A DNA stretch of 64,000 nucleotides. Origin: Chitinophaga niabensis. Lineage in GTDB: Bacteria > Bacteroidota > Bacteroidia > Chitinophagales > Chitinophagaceae. The notes under the pieces are model-generated. The model worked only from the letters and a program-made list of their open reading frames with translations. It was not told the origin of the DNA and did no database searches. Shown piece after piece: positions 36,529 through 45,431 of the stretch. The position numbers were made by a program, and so were the translations under genes. Numbering within the stretch: the stretch's first letter is position 1; every line of letters starts with the position of its first letter. The stretch spans positions 997,001 through 1,061,000 of the forward strand of contig NZ_CP154260.1 in the NCBI RefSeq assembly GCF_039545795.1. Reading direction: 5' to 3'.

Positions 36529-37536
36529 ATGCACATAGGAAAATCTTATAAATTCTCTGCTTTTCTTTTCTGGACAAGGAAAAAGATCTACGCACTGATC
36601 ATACTGGGCATAATACCTGTGATACTGTATCACCTTTTGGGAATAAAGTGGCTGGTGGTCCCCTGGACGGTTGTGTCTCTTTTAGGTACTGCTACGGCCT
36701 TTATCGTAGGATTTAAGAATACACAAACATACAGCCGTACCTGGGACGGCCATACCGTCTGGACCAATATCAGCAATAGCAGCAAGGCCTGGGGTATCAT
36801 GTGCCGCGATTACTTCCAGGATGAAGGGTTTATACGGAAGCTGTTTTACCGGCACTTTGCATTTCTCACGGCACTGCGCTACCATATGCGGGAAAACCGC
36901 ATATGGGAAGTGGCAGACGCACGTTATAATGCAGAATACCAACAATACTACAGTATTCCCGAAAGGCAGCAGGCCTTTGAAGATGAGATGTTGAAATATA
37001 TCCCAAAAGAAGAACTGGCGAATATTTCAGGGATGCAGAACAAAGCAACGCAACTGCTGGTTTTACAGAACCAGGCTATGAAAAAGGCGTATGATGGTGA
37101 AGTGATCCAACTGGCCCAGTTCATAGAAATGCAGCGGATGCATAATAATTTCATCATTCAGCAGGGGCAGTGTGAATCCATTAAAGAAACGCCTTATCCC
37201 CGGCAGTATTCCATCATCAATACCATTTTTGTACGCATGTTCTGCTCCCTGCTGCCATTTGGCATGTTGCAGGAGTTCGACAAATTGAATGATATGGTAA
37301 CCGGGGTCATGAAGGGGCATATGATCTGGCTGGTGGTTCCCTTTAGCGTACTTATTTCCTGGATGTACACCTCGTTGGAACAGGTGGGAGAAAGTACGGA
37401 GAACCCTTTTGAAGGAAGCTCCAACGATGTTCCCATTTCCCAGATCTGCCGGGCTATAGAAATAGACCTCAGGGAAATATTGGGAGAAACAGCCTTACCC
37501 GCTCCCATAAAGGCGCAGAACGATATCCTGGTGTAA
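36529..37536 (+). CDS. Bestrophin-family ion channel
   Basis: This 335-residue protein has the bacterial bestrophin layout: N-terminal helices (~18-75: IYALIILGIIPVILYHLLGIKWLVVPWTVVSLLGTATAFIVGFKNTQTYSRTWDGHTVW-like stretch), a conserved RxWD/GxxW segment, a long cytoplasmic helical region, and later helices (~270-290, MIWLVVPFSVLISWMYTSLEQVGESTENPFEG). The family forms pentameric anion or cation channels in the inner membrane. SLEQVGESTENPFEGSSNDVP matches the conserved gate-proximal region. Physiological role unknown. No regulator is adjacent. Confidence 0.88.
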   Translation: MHIGKSYKFSAFLFWTRKKIYALIILGIIPVILYHLLGIKWLVVPWTVVSLLGTATAFIVGFKNTQTYSRTWDGHTVWTNISNSSKAWGIMCRDYFQDEGFIRKLFYRHFAFLTALRYHMRENRIWEVADARYNAEYQQYYSIPERQQAFEDEMLKYIPKEELANISGMQNKATQLLVLQNQAMKKAYDGEVIQLAQFIEMQRMHNNFIIQQGQCESIKETPYPRQYSIINTIFVRMFCSLLPFGMLQEFDKLNDMVTGVMKGHMIWLVVPFSVLISWMYTSLEQVGESTENPFEGSSNDVPISQICRAIEIDLREILGETALPAPIKAQNDILV

Positions 37537-37610
37537 ATAAAAAAAGTTCCCGGGAATTTGTCGAAATCTGAAAATTCAATTGTTATAGTAGAAACAATAA
37601 ATCAAATAAA

Positions 37611-38069
37611 ATGGAACAAAGGATTAACTTTCAGGAAAAGGGACAAGGTGCCCTCAAAACACTCTTTCATACCGGCGCATATCTTAAAAAATCGCTGATT
37701 GAGGAGAAATTGATAACATTGGTGGACATGCGCGTATCGCAGATCAACGGTTGTGCCTACTGCCTGGATATGCATTCAAAGGATGCTATTGCTCATGGCG
37801 AAGATGCCCAACGTTTATTCACTTTGAACGCATGGAGGGAAACGCCGTTCTTTACTACCAGGGAAAGAGCTGCGCTGGCATGGGCTGAAGCAGTTACTGC
37901 CGCTCACGTACCAGACGATGTTTACACAAGGGTAAAAGAGCAATTCACAGACGAAGAACTTATAGACCTGACGTTGGTTGTATCCTCTATCAATACCTGG
38001 AACCGCTTTAATATAGCGTTCACCAACCCGGCTGCCGTAGGTACTTACAGGGCAGGACAGTTTGGCTGA
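37611..38069 (+). CDS. AhpD-like carboxymuconolactone decarboxylase-family protein
   Basis: The 152-residue protein carries the AhpD-core motif NGCAYCLDMHSKDA with the redox CxxC pair and following His, and ERAALAWAEAVT. Such proteins act as peroxidases or disulfide reductants. It is first of three genes with a YCII protein and an ECF42 sigma factor (gaps of 27 and 8 nt), an arrangement typical for ECF42 loci in many bacteria. Confidence 0.9.
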   Translation: MEQRINFQEKGQGALKTLFHTGAYLKKSLIEEKLITLVDMRVSQINGCAYCLDMHSKDAIAHGEDAQRLFTLNAWRETPFFTTRERAALAWAEAVTAAHVPDDVYTRVKEQFTDEELIDLTLVVSSINTWNRFNIAFTNPAAVGTYRAGQFG

Positions 38070-38096
38070 GAAACAGGAAGTAAAAAACCATGATAT

Positions 38097-38438
38097 ATGA
38101 ATGAATTCTTATTGGTATTCCGCAGAGACTACAAAACGAAGGAGATTCAACCGTCACCGGAACAACTGCAGGCGCATTTGAGCCGGTGGCGGGAATGGTT
38201 TAACGATCTTAAAGCCCGCGATGTGCTGGCAAGACCGTTACAGCCATGGGAATCGATGGGGAAGGTGTTAAAGCATGATAAGAGTGTAACAGATGGGCCT
38301 TATGCGGAGATCAAAGAATCCATCGGAGGGTTTGTAATTATTAAGGCAGGGAGTTATGATGAGGCGGTAGAAATTGCAAAGGGATCTCCGATCCTGGAAC
38401 TGGGTGGTTCTGTAGAGATACGTATGGCACAAGGGTAA
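38097..38438 (+). CDS. YCII/DGPF-family protein (ECF42 partner)
   Basis: A 113-residue YCII-domain protein with TDGPYAEIKESIGGFVIIKAGSYDEAVEIAKGSP-like sequence and a C-terminal VEIRMAQ. The DGPF/YCII family forms small ferredoxin-like dimers of unclear activity and is the usual genomic partner of ECF42 sigma factors; the sigma gene starts 8 nt later. A second YCII gene lies on the opposite strand at 39747-40103. Confidence 0.9.
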   Translation: MNEFLLVFRRDYKTKEIQPSPEQLQAHLSRWREWFNDLKARDVLARPLQPWESMGKVLKHDKSVTDGPYAEIKESIGGFVIIKAGSYDEAVEIAKGSPILELGGSVEIRMAQG

Positions 38439-38446
38439 CAGGCATT

Positions 38447-39691
38447 ATGGAAGAAAAGGAATTGTTACCTCACCTGTTTAGAATGGAGTACCGGAAAATG
38501 GTTTCGGTACTGAGTTCGCTGTTTGGTATTGAGCATATAGAAATGGCAGAAGATATTGTGAGTGATACTTTCCTGGCAGCTACTGAATCGTGGAGTGCCA
38601 GGGGAGTACCGGAAAATCCAACCGCCTGGTTATATACAGTGGCTAAGAATAAAACAAAGAACTGGTTGAAGCGGAACAACTTCTTTCAACAGAAATTGCT
38701 GACAGATCTCCGGTACAGTATTCCGGAAGGGGAGGAGATAGAAATAGACCTCTCTGCCCGCAATATTACGGATAGCCAGCTGGCGATGATCTTTACGGTG
38801 TGCCATCCTTCCATCCCCACGGAATCGCAGGTAGCGCTTGCATTGAACCTGCTCTGCGGCTTCGGTGCCCAGGAGATAGCAGATGCCTATCTGACCACCA
38901 AAACAGTTATATATAAACGGCTGGAACGTGCAAAGGAGAAACTGAAGGATGCGGAGCTAAAAATTCAGCAGCCTACATTCTCTGAAATAAACGACCGCCT
39001 GGAAACGGTGCTGAAAGCTTTGTACCTGCTTTTTTCTGAAGGTTATTACTCCACTTCCCATAATACGGTATTGCGGAAAGAATTCTGTGTGGAAGCTATG
39101 CGGCTCAACTATCTCCTGGTAGAACAACCGCATACCAATCAACCCGCCGTGAATGCATTACTGGCTTTAATGTGTTTCCATGCTTCCCGTTTTGATGCAA
39201 GGATGAATGAAACAGGAGAAATGGTGTTGTATGAGGAACAGGATGAAACGCTCTGGAACCGTGAGCTGATCGAACGGGGTGAGTATTATCTCAACCAGGC
39301 CGGCAATACTACTATGTTAACAAGGTACCACCTGGAAGCTGCCATTGCATACTGGCACACCCATAAAGAAGATTCCAGCGAAAAGTGGAACAACATCCTT
39401 GACCTGTACAATCAGCTGCTCATCCTGGAGTATTCACCCATTGCTGCTTTGAACCGCACCTTTGCCCTTTCCAAAGCAAGGGGTAAACAGGAGGCGATCA
39501 TTGCGGCAGAAAAACTGGGATTGACGGATAACTACTTTTATTACGCATTGTTAGGAAACCTTTATACACATATTGACGACAGGAAGGCACTGCAGCATTA
39601 TGAAACTGCATTAAAGCAGGTGAACAAACCTGTGGACATTGCCTTACTGGAAAAGAACATCGGGCAAATAAAGCACAGGCTGAACAATTAG
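38447..39691 (+). CDS. ECF42-type sigma factor with C-terminal TPR-like extension
   Basis: This 414-residue sigma factor has region 2 (~10-80: EDIVSDTFLAATESW, NPTAWLYTVAKNKTKNWLKR) and region 4 (~115-165: HPSIPTESQVALALNLLCGFGAQEIADAYLTTKTVIYKRLERAKEKL). A ~240-residue C-terminal helical region follows (ALYLLFSEGYYSTS; TRYHLEAAIAYWHT; SPIAALNRTFALSKARG) of the TPR-like kind that replaces an anti-sigma factor in ECF42. It probably activates its own operon with the YCII and AhpD genes; the inducing stress is not visible. Confidence 0.92.
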   Translation: MEEKELLPHLFRMEYRKMVSVLSSLFGIEHIEMAEDIVSDTFLAATESWSARGVPENPTAWLYTVAKNKTKNWLKRNNFFQQKLLTDLRYSIPEGEEIEIDLSARNITDSQLAMIFTVCHPSIPTESQVALALNLLCGFGAQEIADAYLTTKTVIYKRLERAKEKLKDAELKIQQPTFSEINDRLETVLKALYLLFSEGYYSTSHNTVLRKEFCVEAMRLNYLLVEQPHTNQPAVNALLALMCFHASRFDARMNETGEMVLYEEQDETLWNRELIERGEYYLNQAGNTTMLTRYHLEAAIAYWHTHKEDSSEKWNNILDLYNQLLILEYSPIAALNRTFALSKARGKQEAIIAAEKLGLTDNYFYYALLGNLYTHIDDRKALQHYETALKQVNKPVDIALLEKNIGQIKHRLNN

Positions 39692-39711
39692 AAGCTTTAT
39701 TACGCTGGTAC

Positions 39712-39745
39712 TAAAAAACCTCCCGGCACACCGGGAGGTTTTTTT
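39712..39745. terminator. Bidirectional intrinsic terminator between convergent genes
   Basis: AACCTCCCGG and CCGGGAGGTT pair over 10 bp around CACA, with an A run on the left and a T run on the right. It serves both the ECF42 operon (plus) and the YCII gene (minus). Confidence 0.95.
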
Positions 39746-39746
39746 A

Positions 39747-40103
39747 TTATGCTACAGGTACTGCCATCCGCACTTCAACAATGGCGCCGTACTGAATGAT
39801 AGGGCAGCCCTTTGCTAATTCAACCGCTTCGTCATAATCCTTTGCTTTGATCAGGAAGAGCCCGCCGATAGATTCTTTGCTTTCAGCATAAGGGCCGGTA
39901 TGCACTTGTTCTTTCTTCTTTTCGAATTTGATCACCCTGCCATCAACATCCCAACGTTTGGGCGGTGCTACCAGTTTATCCTGGGCTGCAATTCCCGCTA
40001 CCCATTCCTGGTAAGGTTTGAGGGCTTCCTTCATTTGTTCAGGTGTGGGTGTTGGGTTAGCACTGGTGAGATCTCTGTGGATCACTAAAAGAAATTCTTG
40101 CAT
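39747..40103 (-). CDS. YCII/DGPF-family protein, second copy
   Basis: A 118-residue YCII protein (HTGPYAESKESIGGLFLIKAKDYDEAVELAKGCP, VEVRMAVPVA) clearly related to the one at 38097. It is convergent with the ECF42 operon and shares its terminator. The upstream region 40104-40326 shows no clear promoter. It may be controlled in trans by ECF42 or be an unlinked duplicate. Confidence 0.88.
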   Translation of the reverse strand: MQEFLLVIHRDLTSANPTPTPEQMKEALKPYQEWVAGIAAQDKLVAPPKRWDVDGRVIKFEKKKEQVHTGPYAESKESIGGLFLIKAKDYDEAVELAKGCPIIQYGAIVEVRMAVPVA

Positions 40104-40326
40104 GTTGTTCTATTTTAAAAATGAGTGAATGTTTGGTGGTAAAACTTTCTGGCTTGCCGGGCGCCGATGTGTCGTTGCGTTGTTGACCGGATGTCACGAA
40201 AATTGCGCCGGCGTTTGGCGGGCATTCATGCGCGAACGGGTGGAAAGCACATGCCATTTACAACAGCCGCAACGAGCTGACACCCGTCATCTTCGTTACA
40301 AGCGGCACCGGGCAAGCCCTGAAAGT
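40104..40326. other. GC-rich gap with no recognisable gene
   Basis: About 220 bp between the minus-strand YCII gene and the end of the NmrA-like gene. The middle part (about 40160-40320) is visibly richer in GC than the other gaps in this window and has CpG-rich words. Frames on both strands cross it, but none gave a product I could recognise. Confidence 0.35.
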
Positions 40327-41082
40327 TTAGCTTTTGGCAGGCTGGTTAGCGAACCATGTTTCGAAATTGATCTGACCAATGCGTGGATTATCGCCGGGAA
40401 CCAGTGTTTTGTCGTTGAGCGGAGCACCAAAATATTTGGCGTTGGCATCCGAAATTACGGTGCGCGGATCGTTCACATTATTTAAATAACGTGATACAAG
40501 TGCAGAGAGGCTCACTCTTTCCGGGCCTGCAATTTCTACTGTCCCATTCAAGGGCCCTCCCAGTGCAACATCCACAACGGCTGCCGCTACATCGTCTGAT
40601 GCAATAGGCTGTATGGGTGCAGGTGATAAATGAATGGCTTCGTCTTTAGCTGCTGATGCCGCAATGCCACCCAGGAATTCGAAAAACTGTGTAGAATGAA
40701 TAATGGAATATGGTATGCCGGAATTTTTGATCAGATCTTCCTGGGCTGCTTTTGCACGGAAGTAACCACTATCCTGCAACCTTTCAGTTCCTACTACGGA
40801 CAACGCAATATGATGTTTAACACCTGCGTTTGCTTCTGCAGCCAATAAGTTACGGCCGGAGGTTTTAAAGAAATCCATTACGGCATTGTCTTCAAAAGAA
40901 GGAGAATTGGCTACATCGATCACTACATTTGCACCCGTCATTACTTCGGCCAACCCTTCGCCGGTGATGGTATTTACGCCGGATGCAGGAGATGCTGCAA
41001 TAACTTCGTGTCCAAACCCAACAAGTTTCTTTACTGTTTTGGATCCTATAAGGCCGGTCCCGCCAATTACTACGATTTTCAT
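40327..41082 (-). CDS. NmrA-like NAD(P)-binding atypical short-chain dehydrogenase
   Basis: This 251-residue Rossmann protein starts with GGTGLIGSKTV (GxxGxxG dinucleotide loop) and follows the NmrA/atypical-SDR pattern: VVIDVANSPSFED, HHIALSVVGTERLQDSGYFRAKAAQEDLI and IIHSTQFFEF, without the classical YxxxK. Such proteins bind NADP(H) as reductases or redox sensors. A sigma-54 promoter lies 28 nt before the start codon, and the neighbouring upstream gene encodes a sigma-54 activator, so the gene is probably its target. Confidence 0.88.
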   Translation of the reverse strand: MKIVVIGGTGLIGSKTVKKLVGFGHEVIAASPASGVNTITGEGLAEVMTGANVVIDVANSPSFEDNAVMDFFKTSGRNLLAAEANAGVKHHIALSVVGTERLQDSGYFRAKAAQEDLIKNSGIPYSIIHSTQFFEFLGGIAASAAKDEAIHLSPAPIQPIASDDVAAAVVDVALGGPLNGTVEIAGPERVSLSALVSRYLNNVNDPRTVISDANAKYFGAPLNDKTLVPGDNPRIGQINFETWFANQPAKS

Positions 41083-41110
41083 GATCTGTTATTTTTTGTG
41101 AAGTATACTT

Positions 41111-41126
41111 TGCAAGTGAAGTGCCA
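41111..41126 (-). promoter_or_regulatory. Sigma-54 (-24/-12) promoter for the NmrA-like gene
   Basis: The minus strand reads TGGCACTTCACTTGCA: TGGCAC at -24, TTGCA at -12, exact GG-N10-GC spacing. The GC is ~30 nt from the ATG at 41082, giving a leader of about 18 nt. It also sits inside a GCAAGTG/CACTTGC palindrome (41112-41131). An activator for sigma-54 is encoded just upstream. Confidence 0.8.
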
Positions 41127-41230
41127 CTTGCTTAATTAATTATAAACCAATTAGTTGAATTTGTTTCTGAGCGCCGTCTTTCACTATATTAAGAGGATCA
41201 GAACTTCTGTTCACGAAATACAGTGATCAT

Positions 41231-41263
41231 AAAAAAGGCTGGAACAATGTATGTCCCAGCCTT
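41231..41263 (-). terminator. Intrinsic terminator of the sigma-54 activator gene
   Basis: On the minus strand AAGGCTGG and CCAGCCTT form an 8-bp stem with a 13-nt loop followed by a T run (A run on plus at 41231-41236). It starts 18 nt after the activator's stop codon and isolates it from the downstream sigma-54 promoter. Confidence 0.85.
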
Positions 41264-41281
41264 CCCTCCATTTTCGTTCCT

Positions 41282-44200
41282 TTATTTTATAAAGTAGTCT
41301 GCTTTCGTAATTTTCAGTTTTCTCATTTTAGAATGCAGCGTGGTACCCGGGACTTCCAGTATTTCCGCGGCCCCGCCGGCCCCGGAAATTTTCCCGCCAC
41401 ATCGTTTCAGTACTTCAATGATGTAGGTCCGCTCGATCTGCTCCAGTGTTCCGGAAGAAGATGAATTTCCTTTCCCCTCTTCATCCTGTTGGCGGAGTGG
41501 CAGATGAACTTCCTGGAGAACCTCTCCTTCACTGAGCAGGATGCCTCTTTCAATCTGATGTTCCAGTTCACGTACATTCCCAGGCCAGTCGTAGTTCCTT
41601 AATTGCTTCAGTACTTTGGCGGAAATGCTGCTTACTTTTTTGCCAATGTTCTTACTGAATTTGGCGATAAATGAATTAGCAAGCGGTTCAATATCTTCCA
41701 GCCGTTCTCTTAGTGAGGGCAGATAAATAGGGAAAACATTCAGCCGGTAGTATAGGTCAGATCGGAAACGCCCTGCCTGTACCTCCGCTTCCAGGTTTCG
41801 GTTGGTGGCTGCAATAATGCGCACATCTACTTTAATGGTACTTTTTCCGCCAACCCTTTCTACTTCCCGTTCCTGAAGTACGCGTAATAATTTTACCTGC
41901 AGCTCCAGGGGCATTTCACCTATCTCATCTAAAAAGAGGGTACTGTTATTGGCGAGTTCAAACTTCCCGATCCGTCTGTCTATCGCTCCTGTAAAAGCAC
42001 CTTTTTCGTGGCCGAAAAGTTCGCTTTCGATCAGATGAGCAGGTAAAGCGGCGCAGTTCACTTTTACCATTAGTTTGTTCTTGCGGGGAGAGGAGTTGTG
42101 GATAGCACGTGCGATCAGTTCTTTACCGGTGCCTGTTTCGCCCAGTAGCAATACTGTAGAAGCGGATTCGGCTACCTGTGTCATCAGGCGGTATACCTTC
42201 TGCATTTGCGGGCCACTGCCCACGATCTCTGAAAAATTATAAATGGTTTTGATCTGCTCTCTCAGGTAATCGTTTTCATTTTCCAGTTTCTGTTTATAAG
42301 CGAGGATCTTTTCATTGGCCCGTATATTCGAAATGGCAATGGAGATCTGGGCACAGATGCCTTTCAGGATGGTGAGGTTGAGTTCATCCGTCAACAACCA
42401 CAGTGTTCCGATATTGGTAGATCCTACCCGCAGTGGCGACCCGAATGCATTCTTCATCCCTACGTTTTGCCAGAACTGAATAACGGGCCCCGCATCAGCC
42501 CTTTTTATTTCTTCTGCGATATTGAAAATTACCGGTCCATCATTTTGAAGTACCCTTACCGTCAATGGTTCGGTAATATCAATGGTCCTGGTGGCAAGCT
42601 TTCTGAATACAGGCTTCACCTCTTCTTCAAAAACCGTTTCATCATACATATAGGGGATGAGCGAAACGCCGTCTTCTTCAATGAGGCGGATCATGACCAG
42701 TTTTATATTCAACACATTTTGCAGAACATTGGAAATGGCTCTTTGCAGATCATCTTTTGATCTGAGTGCGGCAATATCACGACTGAATTCGAGCAGAAAT
42801 GTCTGTTCTTTTTCGCGGCGTATTATTTCTTCATTAGCCATAATGTTGTGCATGGCGATAGAGATCTGGGCGCAGATGCCTTGCAGTAATGGCATGTTAA
42901 TATCTTCAAGGCCAAGCCACAAGATGCCCAGGTTTATATTGCCGGTACGAAGAGGGGTACCTACAACGGTTTTGAAGCCTATTTTCTTCCAGAGTTTCAG
43001 GTAGCGGGCTTTATTGCCCCGGTTGATCTCTGTGTTTACACTAAAGTATAATGGGATGTCACTGTTCAGTACCCTGTTCTGTAATCCATCGTCTATGGGC
43101 AGTTTGGCCGTGAGCATTTCCTGCACCAGTTCATCATTGTGTTCCGCCTGCGTTTCATCATAGATATAAGTGGTAGAGGTGACCTGGTCTTCGTTGATCT
43201 TGCGGATGGCATAGCCATCCAGCGAATTCAGTTTCTTAAGACTTTTACGAACGGCATCTGCGAGATCAGCTTTACTTCTTACCGCTGCAATATCGTTGCT
43301 GAAATCGAGCAGGAATGATTTTTCATTTTCCCGTTTCAGTATTTCTTCGTTGGCTGAAATATTGCTGACGGCGGCAAAGAGCTGACCGGAAATATGGTTG
43401 ACGATGTTCACTGCCTCTGTACCAAAAGTACCCTTCTCAGCGGAAAACAACATCAGGGCAAATTTCGATGTGCCATTCCCGCCCAGTATCTTCAGGACCA
43501 TTTCCCGGGCACCTGCTTCATAATGCAGCTTGAACCAGCGCGGGGAATTCTCCAGGTCGCATGCCTCCATATCAAAAACCAGCGGTTTGTAATATAAGGA
43601 GGCGATATCGTAGATACCATCCTCTGCGGGAGTTGCCACATTCAATGCATCTCCGGAATCCGTCAGTTCCTTCAGTTGCAGCTCATCATCGATCAGATAG
43701 GCTTTATAGTACTCTTCCTTTTCATCCATTACGGTGATCATGCTGCGGGAGAAAGGCACGATCTCTTTCAGGCCGGAACTGAGTACTTTCAGCAGGTTCT
43801 GCCTGTCCCTGACCTTTACCATTTCTTTGCTCAGCGATAGCAATATTTTGTTGATGGCTTCATTATGGCTGATGGACTCATACTTGATGATATTGGCAAC
43901 TGCGCTGGAAACCTGCGGAGCAATACCGGTAATGATGCTTCTGAATTCTTCTGAAAAACCGTCCGGATCTTTTGTATAAGTATGCAGGAAACCGATCACC
44001 CGGTCCATATCTTTTAAGGGTGTCATCATGATGACCCTTACGCCCCGTTCATAGTTAACTTTCAGAAATATGGGACTTCCCGGGATGTCCATTACATCCT
44101 CTAATAAGAAAGTGGTAGGCTCGCCGTTTGCCATTACCTCCCGGATAAATGGTTCATGCATCGGAAAGCGGCCGGTTACCAGCTGAGGATATAATGGATG

Positions 44201-44497
44201 ATTTTGAATGGGAGAGAATTCAGGATCGAACAGAAAGGGGGTATATGACTCTCCATCGGGGTTGATAAGGGAAACAATGGCATGCGAAAAAGGATAGAGC
44301 TCCCTGATCCTGGATGAAAAGATGCTGATCAGGTCCGTTTTCTCTCTGACCTTTGTGATGTCGTTTCCCAATTCCAGGAGGATACGGCGTTCCGTTTCCA
44401 ATGACCTGATGCGATTACCCATCCCTTTAGCGTTTGTATCCGCCGGGGAACTAACCAGGAGGGTGTTGGGGGTAATAGTTGTGCTTCTCGTTTTCAT
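41282..44497 (-). CDS. Sigma-54-dependent activator with four tandem GAF-like sensor modules
   Basis: The 1,071-residue cytoplasmic regulator has four GAF-like modules of ~170-190 residues, each opening with a similar helix (e.g. [58 protein letters not shown]). Then come a coiled coil, an AAA+ domain (Walker A GETGTGKE, sigma-54 loop GAFTGA, Walker [10 protein letters not shown], arginine-finger region [15 protein letters not shown]), and a Fis-type helix-turn-helix at the end ([21 protein letters not shown]). It hydrolyses ATP to open sigma-54 promoters. Two such promoters flank it (41111 and 46502), defining likely targets. The GAF ligands are unknown. Two palindromes lie just before its start. 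Confidence 0.94.
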   Translation of the reverse strand: MKTRSTTITPNTLLVSSPADTNAKGMGNRIRSLETERRILLELGNDITKVREKTDLISIFSSRIRELYPFSHAIVSLINPDGESYTPFLFDPEFSPIQNHPLYPQLVTGRFPMHEPFIREVMANGEPTTFLLEDVMDIPGSPIFLKVNYERGVRVIMMTPLKDMDRVIGFLHTYTKDPDGFSEEFRSIITGIAPQVSSAVANIIKYESISHNEAINKILLSLSKEMVKVRDRQNLLKVLSSGLKEIVPFSRSMITVMDEKEEYYKAYLIDDELQLKELTDSGDALNVATPAEDGIYDIASLYYKPLVFDMEACDLENSPRWFKLHYEAGAREMVLKILGGNGTSKFALMLFSAEKGTFGTEAVNIVNHISGQLFAAVSNISANEEILKRENEKSFLLDFSNDIAAVRSKADLADAVRKSLKKLNSLDGYAIRKINEDQVTSTTYIYDETQAEHNDELVQEMLTAKLPIDDGLQNRVLNSDIPLYFSVNTEINRGNKARYLKLWKKIGFKTVVGTPLRTGNINLGILWLGLEDINMPLLQGICAQISIAMHNIMANEEIIRREKEQTFLLEFSRDIAALRSKDDLQRAISNVLQNVLNIKLVMIRLIEEDGVSLIPYMYDETVFEEEVKPVFRKLATRTIDITEPLTVRVLQNDGPVIFNIAEEIKRADAGPVIQFWQNVGMKNAFGSPLRVGSTNIGTLWLLTDELNLTILKGICAQISIAISNIRANEKILAYKQKLENENDYLREQIKTIYNFSEIVGSGPQMQKVYRLMTQVAESASTVLLLGETGTGKELIARAIHNSSPRKNKLMVKVNCAALPAHLIESELFGHEKGAFTGAIDRRIGKFELANNSTLFLDEIGEMPLELQVKLLRVLQEREVERVGGKSTIKVDVRIIAATNRNLEAEVQAGRFRSDLYYRLNVFPIYLPSLRERLEDIEPLANSFIAKFSKNIGKKVSSISAKVLKQLRNYDWPGNVRELEHQIERGILLSEGEVLQEVHLPLRQQDEEGKGNSSSSGTLEQIERTYIIEVLKRCGGKISGAGGAAEILEVPGTTLHSKMRKLKITKADYFIK

Positions 44498-44509
44498 GCT
44501 GAATTAACA

Positions 44510-44532
44510 GATTGTTCATAGGTATAACAATC
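44510..44532. promoter_or_regulatory. Inverted repeat upstream of the activator gene (proximal)
   Basis: GATTGTT and AACAATC form perfect 7-bp arms with a 9-bp spacer, 13 bp before the activator's start codon. A possible autoregulatory binding site. Confidence 0.45.
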
Positions 44533-44536
44533 ACAA

Positions 44537-44562
44537 TCCGGTAAATGGACATATTTACCGGA
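44537..44562. promoter_or_regulatory. Perfect 10-bp-arm inverted repeat upstream of the activator gene
   Basis: TCCGGTAAAT and ATTTACCGGA are exact inverted copies separated by 6 bp, a 26-bp site about 40 bp before the start codon. The size fits a dimeric DNA-binding protein such as the Fis-type activator itself. No second copy was found beside its two sigma-54 promoters. Confidence 0.55.
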
Positions 44563-44596
44563 AATTTTCAGCATGAATTTGAAAATCAACCATTAA

Positions 44597-44624
44597 GGAA
44601 CCCAGGCAGGCCTGCCCGGGTCCC
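44597..44624 (-). terminator. GC-rich hairpin after the hydrolase operon
   Basis: On the minus strand an 11-bp stem (GGGACCCGGGC with GCCTGGGTTCC, two G-T pairs) closes on a 6-nt loop 21 nt after the hydrolase stop. The downstream tail is only moderately T-rich, but position and strength support a terminator separating it from the activator gene. Confidence 0.6.
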
Positions 44625-44645
44625 TGATTTTCTCATAGCAGGTTA

Positions 44646-45401
44646 TTATAATCCCTGTGCTGCATTGATAATGACTTCCGCCACCTTTTCAGGTTGGGAA
44701 ACCATTGGCACGTGACTGGATTTCAGTTCAGTAGTTTTCGCTTTTATCATTTTTGCTTCAGCCCTGGCAAGATCAACCGGTACCATATGATCTTCTGTGC
44801 CAATGATGAACCAGGATGGTTTATCTTTCCAGGCAGCGGTTGAAATTTTGGTAACTGTGGCTTTCCCTGCCCAGGGAGTTTGTGTGGCAACCAGTATCTG
44901 CCTTTCTTTGGCGGGCAGGTCCTGCGCAAAATATTCATTGATGCCTTTTGGTGACAGGCTCAGGAAGCCAGATGCATCCTGCCTGAACTCTCCGCTACCG
45001 GGTGCAGCAGGGAATGCAGATGTTACATCCACAACCGTTTGCCCATTGTTAGGAACCAGTGCGGCAACATATACCAGGCCAACCACCCTGGGATCGTTGC
45101 CTGCTTCTGTGATCACCATACCTCCGTAAGAGTGCCCTACGAGCAAAACGGGGCCGTCCATTAAAGCAATGGCCCTTTTAGTTGCCGCTACATCTTCTTC
45201 CAGGGAAATGAGCGGATTTTGTACTGCAATAACATTCAATCCTTTGGCTTGCAGGCGGGGAATGATCTTTGACCAGCTGGAACCATCCGCAAAAGCACCA
45301 TGTACCAGTACTACGTTTTTAACTTGTGCTTCAGCAGGGTTGGACGTAATAGAAGCTGCTGCAATCATAGTTGTAGCAACGATTTGTTTGATAGTGGACA
45401 T
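44646..45401 (-). CDS. Secreted alpha/beta-hydrolase (esterase-like)
   Basis: This 251-residue protein has a signal peptide (~1-25, ending NPAEAQ), an oxyanion-side HGAFADGSSW motif, the nucleophile in GHSYGGM, Asp in GTEDHMVP and His in SSHVPM, so the catalytic triad is complete. The sequence resembles the periplasmic hydrolases of the MhpC/salicylate-esterase-like group; substrate unknown. It follows another hydrolase gene by 30 nt, and the pair is preceded by a sigma-54 promoter at 46502, so both are probably controlled by the activator encoded downstream. Confidence 0.88.
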   Translation of the reverse strand: MSTIKQIVATTMIAAASITSNPAEAQVKNVVLVHGAFADGSSWSKIIPRLQAKGLNVIAVQNPLISLEEDVAATKRAIALMDGPVLLVGHSYGGMVITEAGNDPRVVGLVYVAALVPNNGQTVVDVTSAFPAAPGSGEFRQDASGFLSLSPKGINEYFAQDLPAKERQILVATQTPWAGKATVTKISTAAWKDKPSWFIIGTEDHMVPVDLARAEAKMIKAKTTELKSSHVPMVSQPEKVAEVIINAAQGL

Positions 45402-45431
45402 AAAAGTGTTTTTTTAAAGTTTTAAAAGTCA

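Noticed and set aside
37547-37556. TTCCCGGGAA after the bestrophin gene as a terminator
   Set aside because: A short perfect palindrome with no loop and no T run; not enough to call.
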